64,000 nucleotides of DNA. It comes from Gnetum montanum. Taxonomy: Eukaryota > Streptophyta > Gnetopsida > Gnetales > Gnetaceae. The position numbers and the translations under genes are program-made. The notes below the pieces were generated by a model. That model did not search any database. It was not told where the DNA came from and was given only the letters and a program-made list of their open reading frames with translations. Location: positions 1 to 64,000 of the forward strand of contig MNCI01008413.1 in NCBI GenBank assembly GCA_015680685.1. The letters are read 5' to 3'. The number at the start of each line of letters is the position of its first letter. Position 1 is the first letter of the stretch. Of this stretch, positions 11,901-23,488 are shown in pieces.

Positions 11901-12577
11901 AGTTCATCTTAGCCTTCCCATGCTCCTATGACTAGATGCATCAATAGCCATATAGACTTACTTTTCATTTACAATTTATTATATATTTTTTATGCAATTT
12001 TTGTTTTACTCTTTATGCACAGAGCCTATGCATTTAGCCTAAATTTATTTGCATTTTTACCTATTTTCTATAACATTTCTTTATTTTTACTTATGTTTTA
12101 AACATTGAAAAAAGTATCTCTTCTAGATTACATCCACTAAGATGTTAAATTGGCACTAATGTTCACTAAGATGTTAAATAAGCATTATGGCTCACCATGG
12201 ACTTAAATTTGCAACGTAGCCAAAATCATGTAATATAACCAATTCCCATCATGACCTAAAATTAGCAAACATCTTGCTTATTATTAAACTTTTTTTTGTT
12301 AATTATGCATTAAATGTTATAACCAAAAACATAAACATAACCATTTTTAATGTCTAGAATATTTACAATGTTCACTACTACTATAAATGCATATAGCTAA
12401 AAATAAAACAAAAATTTAAAGTTAAAGTTAAAATGTTCATAACATACATAGCCATGGTCACAATGTGTAGCAAAAATGTCAAAGAATAACAACCATCTAT
12501 AACATAGTCTTGGTTAATCATAGCCATCAACATAAAAACAAAAAAAAATAGTCAACAAGATAAACTGAAGAAGGCTA
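11901..12577. repeat. PR-AIG boundary spacer of T-a with degraded short repeats
   Basis: AT-rich spacer between PR (plus) and the 3' end of AIG (minus). Near 12130-12215 are degenerate repeats of the type CACTAAGATGTTAAAT and CCATGGACTTAAATTTG. They resemble the TTAAACTA-type repeats at the same boundary in T-d (55145-55430) and T-b (27930-28310). No coding frame seen. Confidence 0.4.
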
Positions 12578-15500
12578 CTAAGTGGCATCTAGAGGAGGAA
12601 GTGGTGGGTCATTCCCACCCTCACAACTAGGAATGCCAATAGCTCCTGAGACCTAAAATGCAATAACATATAGATAGTTAGTAACCCATAGCCAAAATCA
12701 TGACTTAAAAACAAAGACTCAGACATAAAATATATCAAACCTAAGGAGATTTTGGCTCCATTACTTCTAGGGATAGATGAGGAGGGCCCTCCTCCAAACA
12801 ATAGAGGATCTAGTCCTTCATCATGTTGACCTAGTCAAAATCCCCAAGATTAATGCCAGAAAGAATGCTAGTCTTATCTATAGAAGTCCAAGTAGGAGTA
12901 TCATGTGTAGTAGTAGCTATAGAGATCTCACTTGCAATAGTGGTAATCTAAACAGTAGGAGATTGCTCCACCTTGAGAGTACTATTAAAATGTTGATAAG
13001 AACAATTTTCCTAGATCCCCTAAATGAATAGCTCTATCTTGCACTATTCAAATGAATCTTCCTTAAGCCCCTTTAGGTAGGCCCCATGATTGGACTTATA
13101 CTATCACTTATGCACTTTTTGTATCTTCTCTCACTCCAAGACCCAAGCATAATCATCCTTCTAGTCCTCAACCTTTTTAGTTGTGAGGTCAATCTACATA
13201 CATTGTTCTTCCATCTCCTATAGGACTACAACTTTGTACTAAATAACATTCCAATAGTAGCCCCACATGATCTCCTTAGTCCATAATTCCCCTAAGTTAG
13301 CCACATGGGTTTTCACAAAGGCCTTACAATATCATAAATCTCTAATCATATCCTCTTGCCTTTCAAAATTTTCCCTTAAGGCCACAACTTCCTCCCATAG
13401 GGATTCGTTGGACCTCTCTAGCTCCCATGAAGTTTTTGTGCTTGACATTGCTAAATTAGTAGTAATCTTATATAACTTCATAGGTACACTAGACACATCT
13501 AAGGGAAGCCTAGGTAAGTAGTCTATCTCCATGCCTCTTCTAGGATCCCATTCCATGGAAGTCACTATGTAAGCATAAAATGCAACCATAAAACACAACC
13601 TAAGATAGCCATAATGCAAGCAAATCCCATCACTAAAGCATATAAAAAAAATCCTTACCTATCTAAGGTGCAACTTGATGCAAACAGTCGATGATGTCCT
13701 TAGCCATATCACATAGGAACTCCACTTGGTCTAGAGTCTCTACCCATGGCTTCACATGAAACTTAGAGGTAGGAGCTTGCATTGATGCCTCAAGAACTAG
13801 TGTAAGCATAATAATCATCGAAAGGATAGGATGATGACCAAAGATAACCAATGAGATATAACAAAAATATTAAGGCATATTTGTACCTATATCCTCCTCC
13901 TCTTCCTCCTCTAGGATGATGATGGGAAAGCTACTTGGTACCACCTCATCAAACAAGGCATCTAAATCATCTATCCCTACATCAAAAATCCTTCAATCAT
14001 AGGTTGCTTTAGGATTGTATCCTTTTCACACCTTTGTTCTACCTTCATAGTAGCTTGGGCTACTATAACCTAATGCTTATCTACAACCATAGTAGCAAGG
14101 TTGTTAACACATGAAACCACAAAGTATCCATGAAATTTTAAAACATGAAATAGCCAAATTTAAATAAATCATACCTGCAACTACTTTCTATGCTAGCTTC
14201 ATCTTAAAATTAAGCTTCTTTAGGGTAGGCTAATCTGATGCTAGGGATGCCTCCTCCATAGGCCTCTTGAGTTTCTCCCTAGCTACCCCTTCAACCTCCA
14301 TGCACCATCATCTAACATCTTGGATACTAGTAGAAAATCAAAGGGGATCATCATCATCAATACTGTTAGGAGATTCATACTACCTAACATCAAGATTCTT
14401 AGTGTTGATGGATTATGTATCATCCATCCCTACTGATGGGTTCTAGGCTTATCCTATTTGATAAATGTGCTTTATTCGATGCCTAAAAAGTTGGCTTGGG
14501 TCTTTGGATACCCATTTTCCATTTCTATACACCACTAGAAACTCTGCAAACCTCTTCAAATAACCTACAAAAAATGCAAAGTGCATATGGATAGTTGTAG
14601 AGGTGTCAACATAGAGTCTAAGGATCTCCTCTTGAAGCCTAGTAACCAAAGTAGTAGCCTAATCAAATCTGATGTCCTACATTAGGACCTTCTTAAAGGT
14701 CTAGACCTATGCCTAGCTAATTACCTTATTTTGTGATATTAGTTTGGGAAATGCATGAGATCTAAACAAAGGATATGATTCCTTTACATTAGAATTCATG
14801 AAGCTATTCATCAAAATTCTTGATTGGCCCATGTTAGCACCAAGCTACTCTATAACTTCATCGTGATGGCCCAATTTCCTTGTTGTCCTAGTGGAAACCT
14901 TTACCTCATTAGCAAGGACATCAAACAAGTCACGAAAAAGGCCAACACCTAGTCTATATTCACCTTCATACCTTGGATGATGGTGCTAAAATGACCAACC
15001 TTCTCATCAAAGGAGTCAATGACATGCAACATCTTCATAGTAGGAATGGAATGAATAGGTTTCATGAATACATTAAGCAAACCTACACATTGGATATTTT
15101 CTTGAATGTATCTAGCTACCTATCCCTTTAACCACTCCTATGCTAGTGTCACTTCATCAAACTTTAGGATGAGGGTATCCTCATGACATGAACATAAAAA
15201 GGGTTATAGTCACATCAGTAGAGGTTGAAGGTCCTACAAAACAATAACCAAATTTTAGCATTAATATGAGTAATTCCAATTATTAAGTAAAGTAATAGAA
15301 CACTCAAAGTTATAGCCTTACAAACACTAGAAGTTATACGCTTTACATTTACCTTTCCTTTTTTGCTGTGGTGTGGAGGTCCTAACTACAAGGGTCTAAT
15401 CCATGCTATCAACATATACCCACTAGTTGTGAATCATCCAATCATCCTTGCACTTTTTGTATACATGGTTAAACCTAGTGGTGTATTCATCAAAGTTTTC

Positions 15501-15842
15501 TCTTAACTTTTGATACATAGCAATTTTGATTTGAGCAATCTTGGTGAATTTATCCAAAGCAATTTGAGCCACTACTAAAATTTGATCATTTGATGATCAA
15601 GTCCTAATCATTGACCTTGTATATACAAGAAATTGTTAAATTAATGAAGTTACAGCAGAAAATCAAGCCAAAATATGAAAGCATTATGGTAACCATGTTT
15701 ACCCCTATAGATGGTACATGGTGCAAGGTGGGTTTTGGAATACTGTGTGGGCTTTATGCCCCACCATTAGAGTATTGTCAATATTATACTAACTATACTT
15801 TATCATTGTCCAGATCTCTAAAATGTAACATGGACTTATGGC
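12578..15842 (-). pseudogene. T-a antisense intron-bearing gene (AIG), exons 8 to part of 2
   Basis: Gene on the strand opposite T-a gag-PR. Predicted exons by homology to T-d: 15842-15713 (end of exon 2), 15615-15353, 15233-14175, about 14090-13887, about 13840-13659, 13564-12741, 12652-12578 with stop TAG at 12580-12578. Exon 3, 4 and 7 lengths (263, 1059, 824) are close to those of T-d (269, 1041, 785). Exon 2 end reads DNTLMVGHKAHTVFQNPP, as in the FCP1-like exon of T-d. Exon 4 holds FDEVTLA, a decayed LFGVP-type region, ESYPLFRSHAFPKLISQ and FAFFVGYLKRFAEFLVV. Exon 5 ends in an acidic run. Exon 8 reads VSGAIGIPS and NDPPLPPLDAT. The 5' part continues at 34271-36285, because T-b (15843-34265) interrupts exon 2. 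Many stops and frameshifts; not functional now. Confidence 0.7.
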
Positions 15843-17532
15843 TGTAATGATTGAAAACGTTAGTGGATGGAACACTGAGAGGTTGCCGGGTGAATAGTTT
15901 AACCTTGGATCCGTACGAGGGTCGTGCTGCGGAAAATGAAGAGTAACTTAACCTTACATAAATATTGCTTCAAAGGCCATACATGCAATGTAAAATCGAT
16001 GATCAATAAATGTGGAAATGAAGGAAATGATGCCAAACAATGATAAAAGTAAAGAAATAACAGAGTAAACTTGGGTAAGAAAATGTACTGTCCCAAGATT
16101 GTCGATTAGATTCTTTGCCTTGTTTGAAAGATGTATAAAAAGTTATACAAGGATGGAGGTGCACATAGGATTCAAGGGTAACTAGAATGCTCAAGAGAAA
16201 TGCCAACTATGCCTTCTAGGATCCAACTTAAAGGCCAACTATAGCAAGAATCCAACTCTATTTGTTGAAGAGTCAATCATGGAGCTAACCATTCAATGAT
16301 AAATTTCAACAAGCCAATCACTCTTCTCAATGCAAAATGCCAACCTTTTGAACAAGATGCTGACATGTCCATACTGTGTTAGGGTGCAATGTTGGTCATG
16401 AACTTGGCTAAGTTGTGACTATGCCTTTGGCACTATATGTGCTAAGATTAGTGTGCTAACAATGAAAACAAAGATGGAGCTTATACTCCAGGACTATGTC
16501 TTCCCTGCTCTTATGGGTGGGGTCAAGTGTAGAAACAATGTTTTTGGGAGCTAAATAGGGGGTGTGAAAAATGGAGTGAAATTGTTAATTCTACTAAGGA
16601 GATGCCAAAATGAAGAAGATTGGTATATGCAAGTTCTAGAACTACTTGAAGACATCTTGATGCTTCTGTACCAGTGTTGTGTTACTCATGTTATCAATTT
16701 TGTTGGCGTAGTGTAAGTGGCTGCATGTTACACTATGCTACGCTACGTAGCGTAGCATAGCATAGCAACTACTTTTGACTAGAACTTGTGTTGAAGTTGA
16801 AAACATTTGTTTGATGCTTGATCATGCTAACCACTGCAACTTTTTCCTTCATGATGGGAAGCCTTTGAACTTGCTACACTTACATTTAAAACATTTTCTG
16901 CTGTTCTTGTATTGTTTCTACACTGTGCTATGCTACATAGCATAGCAGATAGCGTATCCTACTTTTGTTCAATCTATCACTTTCTAGTAAGAAACCTTGC
17001 CAAAGGACTTAGGGTTGAACAGGGCAACTATTTTTGAAGGTTGAAGTGCTTACCAAGTGCAACTTCTTTATTGGAATCACTTGGTAAGCCAAGCCTTTCT
17101 TATTTACCTTTGTAAGTTCTATGCTATGTTACATACTATAGCATAGCGTAGCACCTTGTTTTACAACAATTTGCACTTGATCACTTGAGCAATTATCTTT
17201 TGAGGCTTGCTATGCTACATAGCGTAGCGTAGCATAGAAAACCTCTTCAATAGAAAACTTGTCGAACTACTTTGGTTATCACAAACAGTTTCAAAAACTC
17301 CTAGCATAGTTTCTTAGTAGATTGTCATCTTAGTGAATTGTTCAGATGGGTAGGTAGGAGAGTCCATCGAGTCTATTAGTTCTGGAGATAGAAAACTTGT
17401 CAGACTGGACAATCTAATCTCACTGCCTACATTTTCCTACCAAAGTATCATGAAGCTGCACTTTTGGAAGTCCTTGCCTAAACTCCAAGACCTTGGTGAA
17501 GAAAGAGAATCTTGAAATTTTATGGTGTTTCA
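15843..17532 (-). repeat. T-b 3' LTR
   Basis: Starts TGTAATGA and ends GTTTCA on the plus strand; on the element strand it begins TGAAACACCATAAAATTT, like the T-c and T-d LTRs. Contains four near-palindromes built on CTATGCTACGTAGCATAG-type sequence (about 16725-16765, 16920-16950, 17115-17150, 17205-17240). Relative to the 5' LTR it lacks roughly 110 bases that include the TATA box. Confidence 0.85.
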
Positions 17533-18949
17533 CTGGCCCCTCTTTGTTGACGTCTGGAGGATCCGCCTGATAGGCATTGACAAAGAATATGAAACACCAC
17601 AAAGAACGAGTCACCAACATCACTTTCTGGTGGTTACTCAGAAGTCACTTTGCTGTGCTTAGGAGTGACAAGATAGTTGTGCAGGGGAAAGGGGAAAGGA
17701 TAGAGTTGAGGGGATAGGTTTAGGAAAAGGTAAAGATGAGAATTAATGGGATCCCTCGTCAGAGTACTTTTGAGGGAATTATTTGCATGATCATCTTTTC
17801 TTTTACTAGCTTCTAACCTCTCATTGGGATGCTTGGAGAGGGTCTTGTAAAATAGCTGGTGTGCCATTTTCTTTGGGCACATGTTCTCTTTCTTTTTTTT
17901 TGTTCTTTTTTTATTTTTTTGTCACTCTTTTGCACTTTTCTTTTGCTATCTAGCCATATTCATTTGCAAACAACCTTGTTGTTGCAGGATAGGTGTTTCC
18001 TCCCTAGGATGAGTTGTATTACATCCATGTGGGGTTTTGACCTGCCTATAGATGCTTCCCATACGACAAGTTGTGTTATGCTTGTCATAGACTTTGTACT
18101 TGATAATATGGGAGAGCTTTACAAGTGTCAAGAAAGCTTGTAAAAAGGGGTATGAAAAGGGAAACTATAGGTTTGAGGAATGAGGTGACAAAGGTAAAAG
18201 GGGAGGGGTAGGATGTGCACTCCCAAGTAGCTTAGCTAATCAGAGTGGTTACCTTGGAATGATGTGGTGTCCTATCCTCATGACTAAATGCATCTCTAAC
18301 CAACACTATCTCGGCTCGTACCCTACAAACAAAGTAGAAAGTAAACCAGAGAAATGTAACCATGAAATATAGTTAGAAAAAGGTATTACTTACTTTAGAC
18401 ATTATTGAAGTGAAAAGAACTATTGCTGAGGCAAGTGACATCTAAAGCATGAAGGCTGGCAATAGCTCTGGTAGCGATAGGCTAAAGAGTTCGGCACTGA
18501 GGGGGATAGGAGTTACGATGATGTGAGTGCTTGGGAGTCCCCACCCAAGGCAAACATCATGCAATTCAGCTATAACGTGAGATGCCCAACTGCTGAACAT
18601 ATTTTTGGCTTGAGTGATGGTGGGAGCTGGAGGGTACCAACTTTGTGGTTGGGCCACAATAGTGCTAGGGCTCCAGTAGTAGGTGTTGACAATGGAAGTT
18701 ATTGCCAGGAAAACGAGCTGTGGTAGTGGTAGTTGTGAAAGGTTAGTAACATATCAGACAACGTCTCTGGAGGATAAGCAAGATGCTAGGGGTAGTGGCA
18801 CCCCAAGTTGGGTATTTTCTTTCCATCATGAACTACATTCTAGAACTACAATGCTCCACCCCAAGTTGGCACTATGCACGCTCGCGTGTTTGAATGATCG
18901 TGGACTATAAGCTGAAAATGTTGTGCCATGAATAAGATCCTGGTGGATC
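17533..18949 (-). other. T-b region between INT-side repeats and 3' LTR: PPT and possible spliced ORF
   Basis: Next to the LTR the element strand reads AAAGAGGGGCCAG (17545-17533), a plausible polypurine tract. Further in, the minus strand has an open stretch 18657-18442 (AQPQSWYPPAPTITQAKN) that ends near a donor-like AAAGTAAGTAATACC at about 18395. An acceptor-like TTTGTAG lies near 18325. I do not recognise a product. A small 3' accessory ORF is possible; chance is also possible. Confidence 0.3.
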
Positions 18950-19320
18950 ATCTATTATGTTGGTTTAAGGTCCTAGTAGATGGCTATGCTAGTTTAAGGT
19001 CCTAGTAGACCACTGTGCTAGTTTAAGGTCCTAGTAGACCATTGTGCTAGTTTAAGATCTTAGCAAAATGCTGTGCTAGTTTATCGTCGTAGCGGATGGT
19101 GGATGGGCTAGCTGAAGGTTGTAGCAAACCTTCTATGCTAGTTTAACATCATAGAAGATAGTCTGTGCTAGTTTATAGTCATGGGAGACTATCTATGCCA
19201 ATTTATAGTCATGGAGGACTATTTATGCCAGTTTATAGTCATGGTAGACTGTATGTGCTAGTTTATGGTCATGGAAGACTGTGAATGCTAGTTTATAGTC
19301 ATAGCATACTATGGATGCTT
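18950..19320. repeat. Short tandem repeats at the T-b INT/3' boundary
   Basis: About a dozen diverged units of 25-35 bases, each starting TGCTAGTTTA followed by a small inverted repeat such as GGTCCTAGTAGACC or AGTCATGGTAGACT. The same unit type occurs at 22905-23170 and 27930-28310. Confidence 0.75.
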
Positions 19321-19329
19321 ACCTTGCTT

Positions 19330-20580
19330 CTACCTCAGATGAAGTATGGATTTAAGCATAGGTGATGTACAAGGTTTTCAAACTCTCTACCATCCATGTC
19401 TGCTAGCTTGAAGGCTTGATTCTCGTAGGATTTTGTGACTATGAATGGGCCTTCCCAGATTACCAAAAACTTGTTTGCATGTTCACACATAATTTTGAGG
19501 ACTAGGATCTTCTTTTTTATTAGTTTTTGATGTAATTCTGCATGACACTTTTGCTACTACTTGTCCTAATACCATTTGATGCAACCTAGTGTTTGTCTAC
19601 ACTCCTCCTCTAGGGATTCAAGATTGATGATCCTTGACTCATTGTTCAATGCTTTACTTATGACACTTGAAAGGATCATCCGTAGTGATGGTACCTGTAA
19701 TTCAAGGAGCAAAACTACTTTAGATCCATAGAATAGGTTGTAGGTGGTCTAACCTATAGCCGTCCTACACATCATACGGTAGGCCTAAATTACATAGAGA
19801 ATTTTCTTATGACATCGTCTCTTGCTATTGCTAAGCATTCTTTTGAGCAAGTTGATGATGGACTTGTTCATAGCTTCTACTTGACCATTATCCTATGGGT
19901 AATATGATGACAAGAAAGATTGCCTAATGCCAAGGTTGCTATAGAAGGTTTTGGTTTCCACACTACTAAACTGTGGGCCGTTATCTATCACAATAGTCAT
20001 GGAAACACCAACCCTTGTTACAATGTTATCCAATCTGAAGTGGAAAACCTACAAAGATGTAGTCTTCCTAAGGGGGATAGCTCCTATGCACTTTGTAAAG
20101 TACTCAGTGGCAGTAATGATGAAGCTATGCACTACGGAAGAATTAGGTGTGATGGGTTCTATGATATCTAGTCCCCATCGCTAGAATGGCCATGAGATCT
20201 ACGTAAGGTGCAACTCGGTAGCTGATATGTGCATGAGGTTTGCATGACGTTAGCACGTGTCACACGTCTTGAATTTAGCAAAGCAATCATGCTCCATGCA
20301 AGGCCAGTAATACCCTAGCTATCTAATCTTAGCTGCCATGGCCCTGGGAGCTATGTGCCCTCCACATAGGCCCTCATGGACTTTGCTAACTATTTTTTGT
20401 GCCTCCTCCCCACCAATGCAAGTCAAAAGTATTTCATCAAAGGAGTGTTTACACAAGGTATTATCTCCTACTAGGACATACTTCCATGCTTTCTTTCAGA
20501 TTGCATCCCTTTGGGAGGATGTCAAACCATGTGGGAGTTCACTGTGTTGCAGGTAGGCATTCACGTTGTCATACCACTCT
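19330..20580 (-). pseudogene. T-b integrase pseudogene
   Basis: The reading frame on the minus strand shows the zinc-binding HHCC region HEGLCGGHIAPRAM...LGYYWPCMEHDCF...KTCDTC near 20370-20250. The catalytic core follows: WGLDII with the first Asp, TIVIDNGPQFSS with the second, and YYP.DNGQVEAMN with the Glu, then a downstream FYGS region. Integrase inserts the cDNA into the host genome. Stops are mainly TAG at Q codons, with a few frameshifts. It lies directly downstream of aRNH, the usual Tat order. Confidence 0.8.
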
Positions 20581-20599
20581 TAGGTGTTGGTAGCGCTTA

Positions 20600-21185
20600 A
20601 GAATGCCATGTGTAATTCTTGGATGATAGGGTCTATGCACTCTATTATCAAAGCAGGTAGCATCACGAATAGATGTGACAACATGGTTAATGCTAGCATA
20701 GCTAAGGCATCGACTATCGTGTTCTTAGCGTGTGGCACATGCTGTATGTCTATTGTGGTGAACTGTTGCAATAAGTTTTTGGCCAAATCATAGTAGGGCT
20801 GCAAATGAAAAGCTTTGCAGGCATAGAACTTAGTGATTTTATTGATGACAAGCTGGGAGTCACCTTGAATTACCAAATGTTGAATTTTTAATTACTAGGC
20901 TGCTGAGAGGCCTCTAAGGAGTCCTTCGTACTTAGCTACATTGTTCGTACAAAGGAAAGTGAAGTAGTAAGTGAAGGGTCGCATGTCCCCTGAGGGGAAT
21001 GAAATGATGGTGACAACACTACCACCTTGTGTAGTTGAGACACCATCAAAGTGCAAAGTTACCTCAAAATGCAATGGTACAAGATTGACAGTGCTAACAT
21101 GTTCATCAGGGAATTTAGGTTCTATGATTGCCTTGTCATCAATGGCTGAGGTTGCAAGCTGCATAGCTATCACTTGGCCTTTCAT
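20600..21185 (-). pseudogene. T-b archaeal-type second RNase H (aRNH)
   Basis: Open stretches 21185-20895 and 20876-20580 encode LHFDGVSTTQGG, TNNVAKYEGLLRGL, VIQGDSQLVINKI and IVDALAMLAL, the RVT_3-type RNase H pattern. The DG and GDS aspartates are present. The usual AEY glutamate reads AKY. A second RNase H after the RT-RNH is a hallmark of the Tat clade. Confidence 0.8.
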
Positions 21186-21189
21186 TGAT

Positions 21190-21680
21190 GATTAGGCCAC
21201 ATAATGTAAATCAAACTCCACTATTATTTCTTTCCATTGGGCTATCCTACTACTTTCATACAAGTTTTTTGTGATAGCCCAAAGTATGCTACTTTTGCAT
21301 ATTATGTTCACTTGACTATGGAATAGGTAGTGTCTCCACATTTTTAGCATGAACACTAAAGCGAGACAATTCCTTTCCACTTTGTTGTATTTTCCTTCAT
21401 ATGCTATCAACGCATGACTCATGTAATAGACTGCGGTTTCAAAGTTGTCCTCTCTTTTTTGGCACAACAACATTGTGATAGACATGTCTGAGGTAGCAAG
21501 GTAGATGTAGAAAGACTTATCCCTCTGTGGTGGGTAAATAGTCAGGAGCTATAAAATCTATTTCTCCAAGTCATCGAAGGCTTGTTGGCATTGTGTTGTC
21601 CATTCGAAGTTAACCCCTTTCTTTAGTAAGTGTTCCATGGGGTGTAACTTGTCAGTCAACCTTGCTATAAAAATTTTGAT
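21190..21680 (-). pseudogene. T-b RT-linked RNase H
   Basis: The open stretch 21485-21192 gives MLLCQKREDNFETAVYYMSH, KYNKVERNCLALVFMLK and FHSQVNIICKSS, the connection/RNase H pattern of Ty3/gypsy RT. It continues in frame from the RT thumb region. Confidence 0.8.
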
Positions 21681-21689
21681 GAATTGTAT

Positions 21690-22830
21690 CCTACCTTGAA
21701 ACCCACATAATTATTTAAGGTTAGTAGGGAGTTCTAGGTTAATGATGTCCTTAACTTTGTCAAGGTTCACTTGTATCCCAGCCTCTGAAACTAGAAACCC
21801 TAGCATATGCCCCATTTTTATGCCAAAAACACACTTCTTCAGATTAAGGTAAACGTCATGCCTATGAAAACATTTTAGGACTACATCTAGATCAGTGAGA
21901 TCATCAATACTTGCCTTAGACTTAATCCCTATGTCATCCACGTAATCATTGATTCTCTCTAGGAGATAGTCACTGAATATGGAGGTCATGTCTCATTGGT
22001 AGGTTGCTCTGGCATTCTTTAGACCAAATGGCATCATTGTGTAACAAAAGGTACCCCAAGGGGTCATGGATATAGTTGTCAACTGATGTTCTAGACTTAC
22101 ATAGATTTGATTATAACTAAAGAACCCATCCATGAAAGATAGTAGAGCATGCCTAGCCATAGTGTGAATAAGCTGGTCAATACTTGGTATTGGTCGTTGT
22201 CTTTAATCATTGCCTTGTTCAGATTCGAAAATTCTATACAAATTCATATCCCTCCTATTTTCTTAGAGACTACAATGATGTTTGACATCCATTCTAAGTA
22301 ATTAATAGCTCAAATAAAACCCGCTTGGTATAGCTTAGTGATTTCATCACGTATGGCTAGTGTGATCTCTATCTTAACCTTTCTAGCCTTTTGTTTAACC
22401 TATTTGACACATGGGTCTAATACAATGTTATGTTGTATTAGCTGTGGGTCTAATCTTGGCATGTCATTGTAAGACCATGTGAATACTTTGATGTTGTCTT
22501 GTAGGACTCTGGATACATCTTTTTGCATTGGTTCATCAAGAAGGGAACTAAGCTTTAGTGTTTTTGTTTCCCCTTCGATGTCATTATTAGTGCTTTGATG
22601 AGAGGATCCTCAGTCACATCCCCAACCTCTAAGTCTAAGGCTTGGACCAAGTGCTCGGGCCAATCTAGGGATGCTTCCAAGGATGCTACAGTGTTATCAG
22701 TTGAGGCATCCCAGTCTATCTATTCTAAGTTTGGGTATCTTTCAAGCTTGCCACGAGGACCTGTTAGAGTTAACAGTGAGTGTAGATCCTACTACATGGC
22801 CATCTTGTTCAACCTGCCACAATAGAAAGA
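21690..22830 (-). pseudogene. T-b reverse transcriptase pseudogene
   Basis: The strongest stretch is 21989-21711: FSDYLLERINDYVDDIGIKSK carries the YVDD catalytic motif, then KKCVFGIKMGHMLGFLVSEAGI and a LELPTNLK region. Upstream (22830-22000) the frame is broken by many stops, but a pre-RT segment parallels that of T-d. RT copies element RNA into DNA. It starts right after the repeat array at 22905. Confidence 0.8.
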
Positions 22831-22904
22831 AGCCCGATCAAGTGATACCTAGTTGAAGCTATGATGCATAATAGAAAATACAATGAAACATGCAACTGAT
22901 GCTA

Positions 22905-23210
22905 AGTCTGCTAGTTTAAGATCGTGGTGGACCATTAATAGGTTTTAAAATGTAATGTTACTAGTTTAAGGTCTTTGTAGACCGTGGTACATAGATTCTT
23001 GAATGAAGTTAACAGGTGTTTTAGAAACAGTTGCTAGTTTAAGGTCTTTGCGGACCATGGTGTACTGTTAGATGGAGTCACCAGTTTAAGGTCTTTGCAG
23101 ACCGTTAACAGGTATATATTTTTTCTTAGATAAATTTTTAGTTTAAGGTCTTTGTGGACCATGGCATGTATGCTTCATATGAGTAGGCTTTTAATTTGAG
23201 GTGAGGCAAA
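22905..23210. repeat. Tandem repeats at the T-b RT/AIG boundary
   Basis: Five diverged units of the form (C/T)TAGTTTAAGGTCTTTG(C/T)(A/G)GACC, each with a GGTC...GACC mini-hairpin, spaced 55-75 bases apart. They separate RT (minus) from the AIG promoter (plus). Confidence 0.8.
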
Positions 23211-23348
23211 GTTCTCAGTTGGGCCCCACCTATTTGCAAACAAAGATGCTACACTATCATAGATTTATGACACGCCAGTACTACACTACATAGGACATCC
23301 CACATTACTCAGGGTGTGAAAATGGTAAGTTCTTTTCACTGCATTGGC

Positions 23349-23356
23349 TATAAATA
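23349..23356 (+). promoter_or_regulatory. TATA box of T-b AIG
   Basis: GGCTATAAATAGGGG lies 133 bases upstream of the predicted AIG start codon and points away from RT. Degenerate GCTACACTA/CTACATAG motifs precede it, similar in kind to the T-b LTR palindromes. Confidence 0.6.
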
Positions 23357-23488
23357 GGGGTTTACCCCTAGTAAACTTGTCATTTTCATTATCAAAGCAC
23401 ACAGTCCACATCTAGAGCATACTGTAATAGTATAGAGAGAGAGCAAAACAATGTAGTTTAGCAATCGACAGCATCTACGAGGGAAGCA

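Noticed and set aside
17859-18143. Plus-strand open frame with a very hydrophobic start (FLFFCSFFIFLSLF)
   Set aside because: Low-complexity T-rich stretch; no homologue in the window and no supporting context, so a membrane protein is not supported.
18950-19320. CRISPR-like appearance of regularly spaced repeats
   Set aside because: Units are diverged, spacing is irregular, and they lie inside a plant LTR element; no cas-like gene.
20338-20793. Plus-strand open frames over T-b INT and aRNH
   Set aside because: Minus strand carries the recognisable integrase and aRNH motifs.
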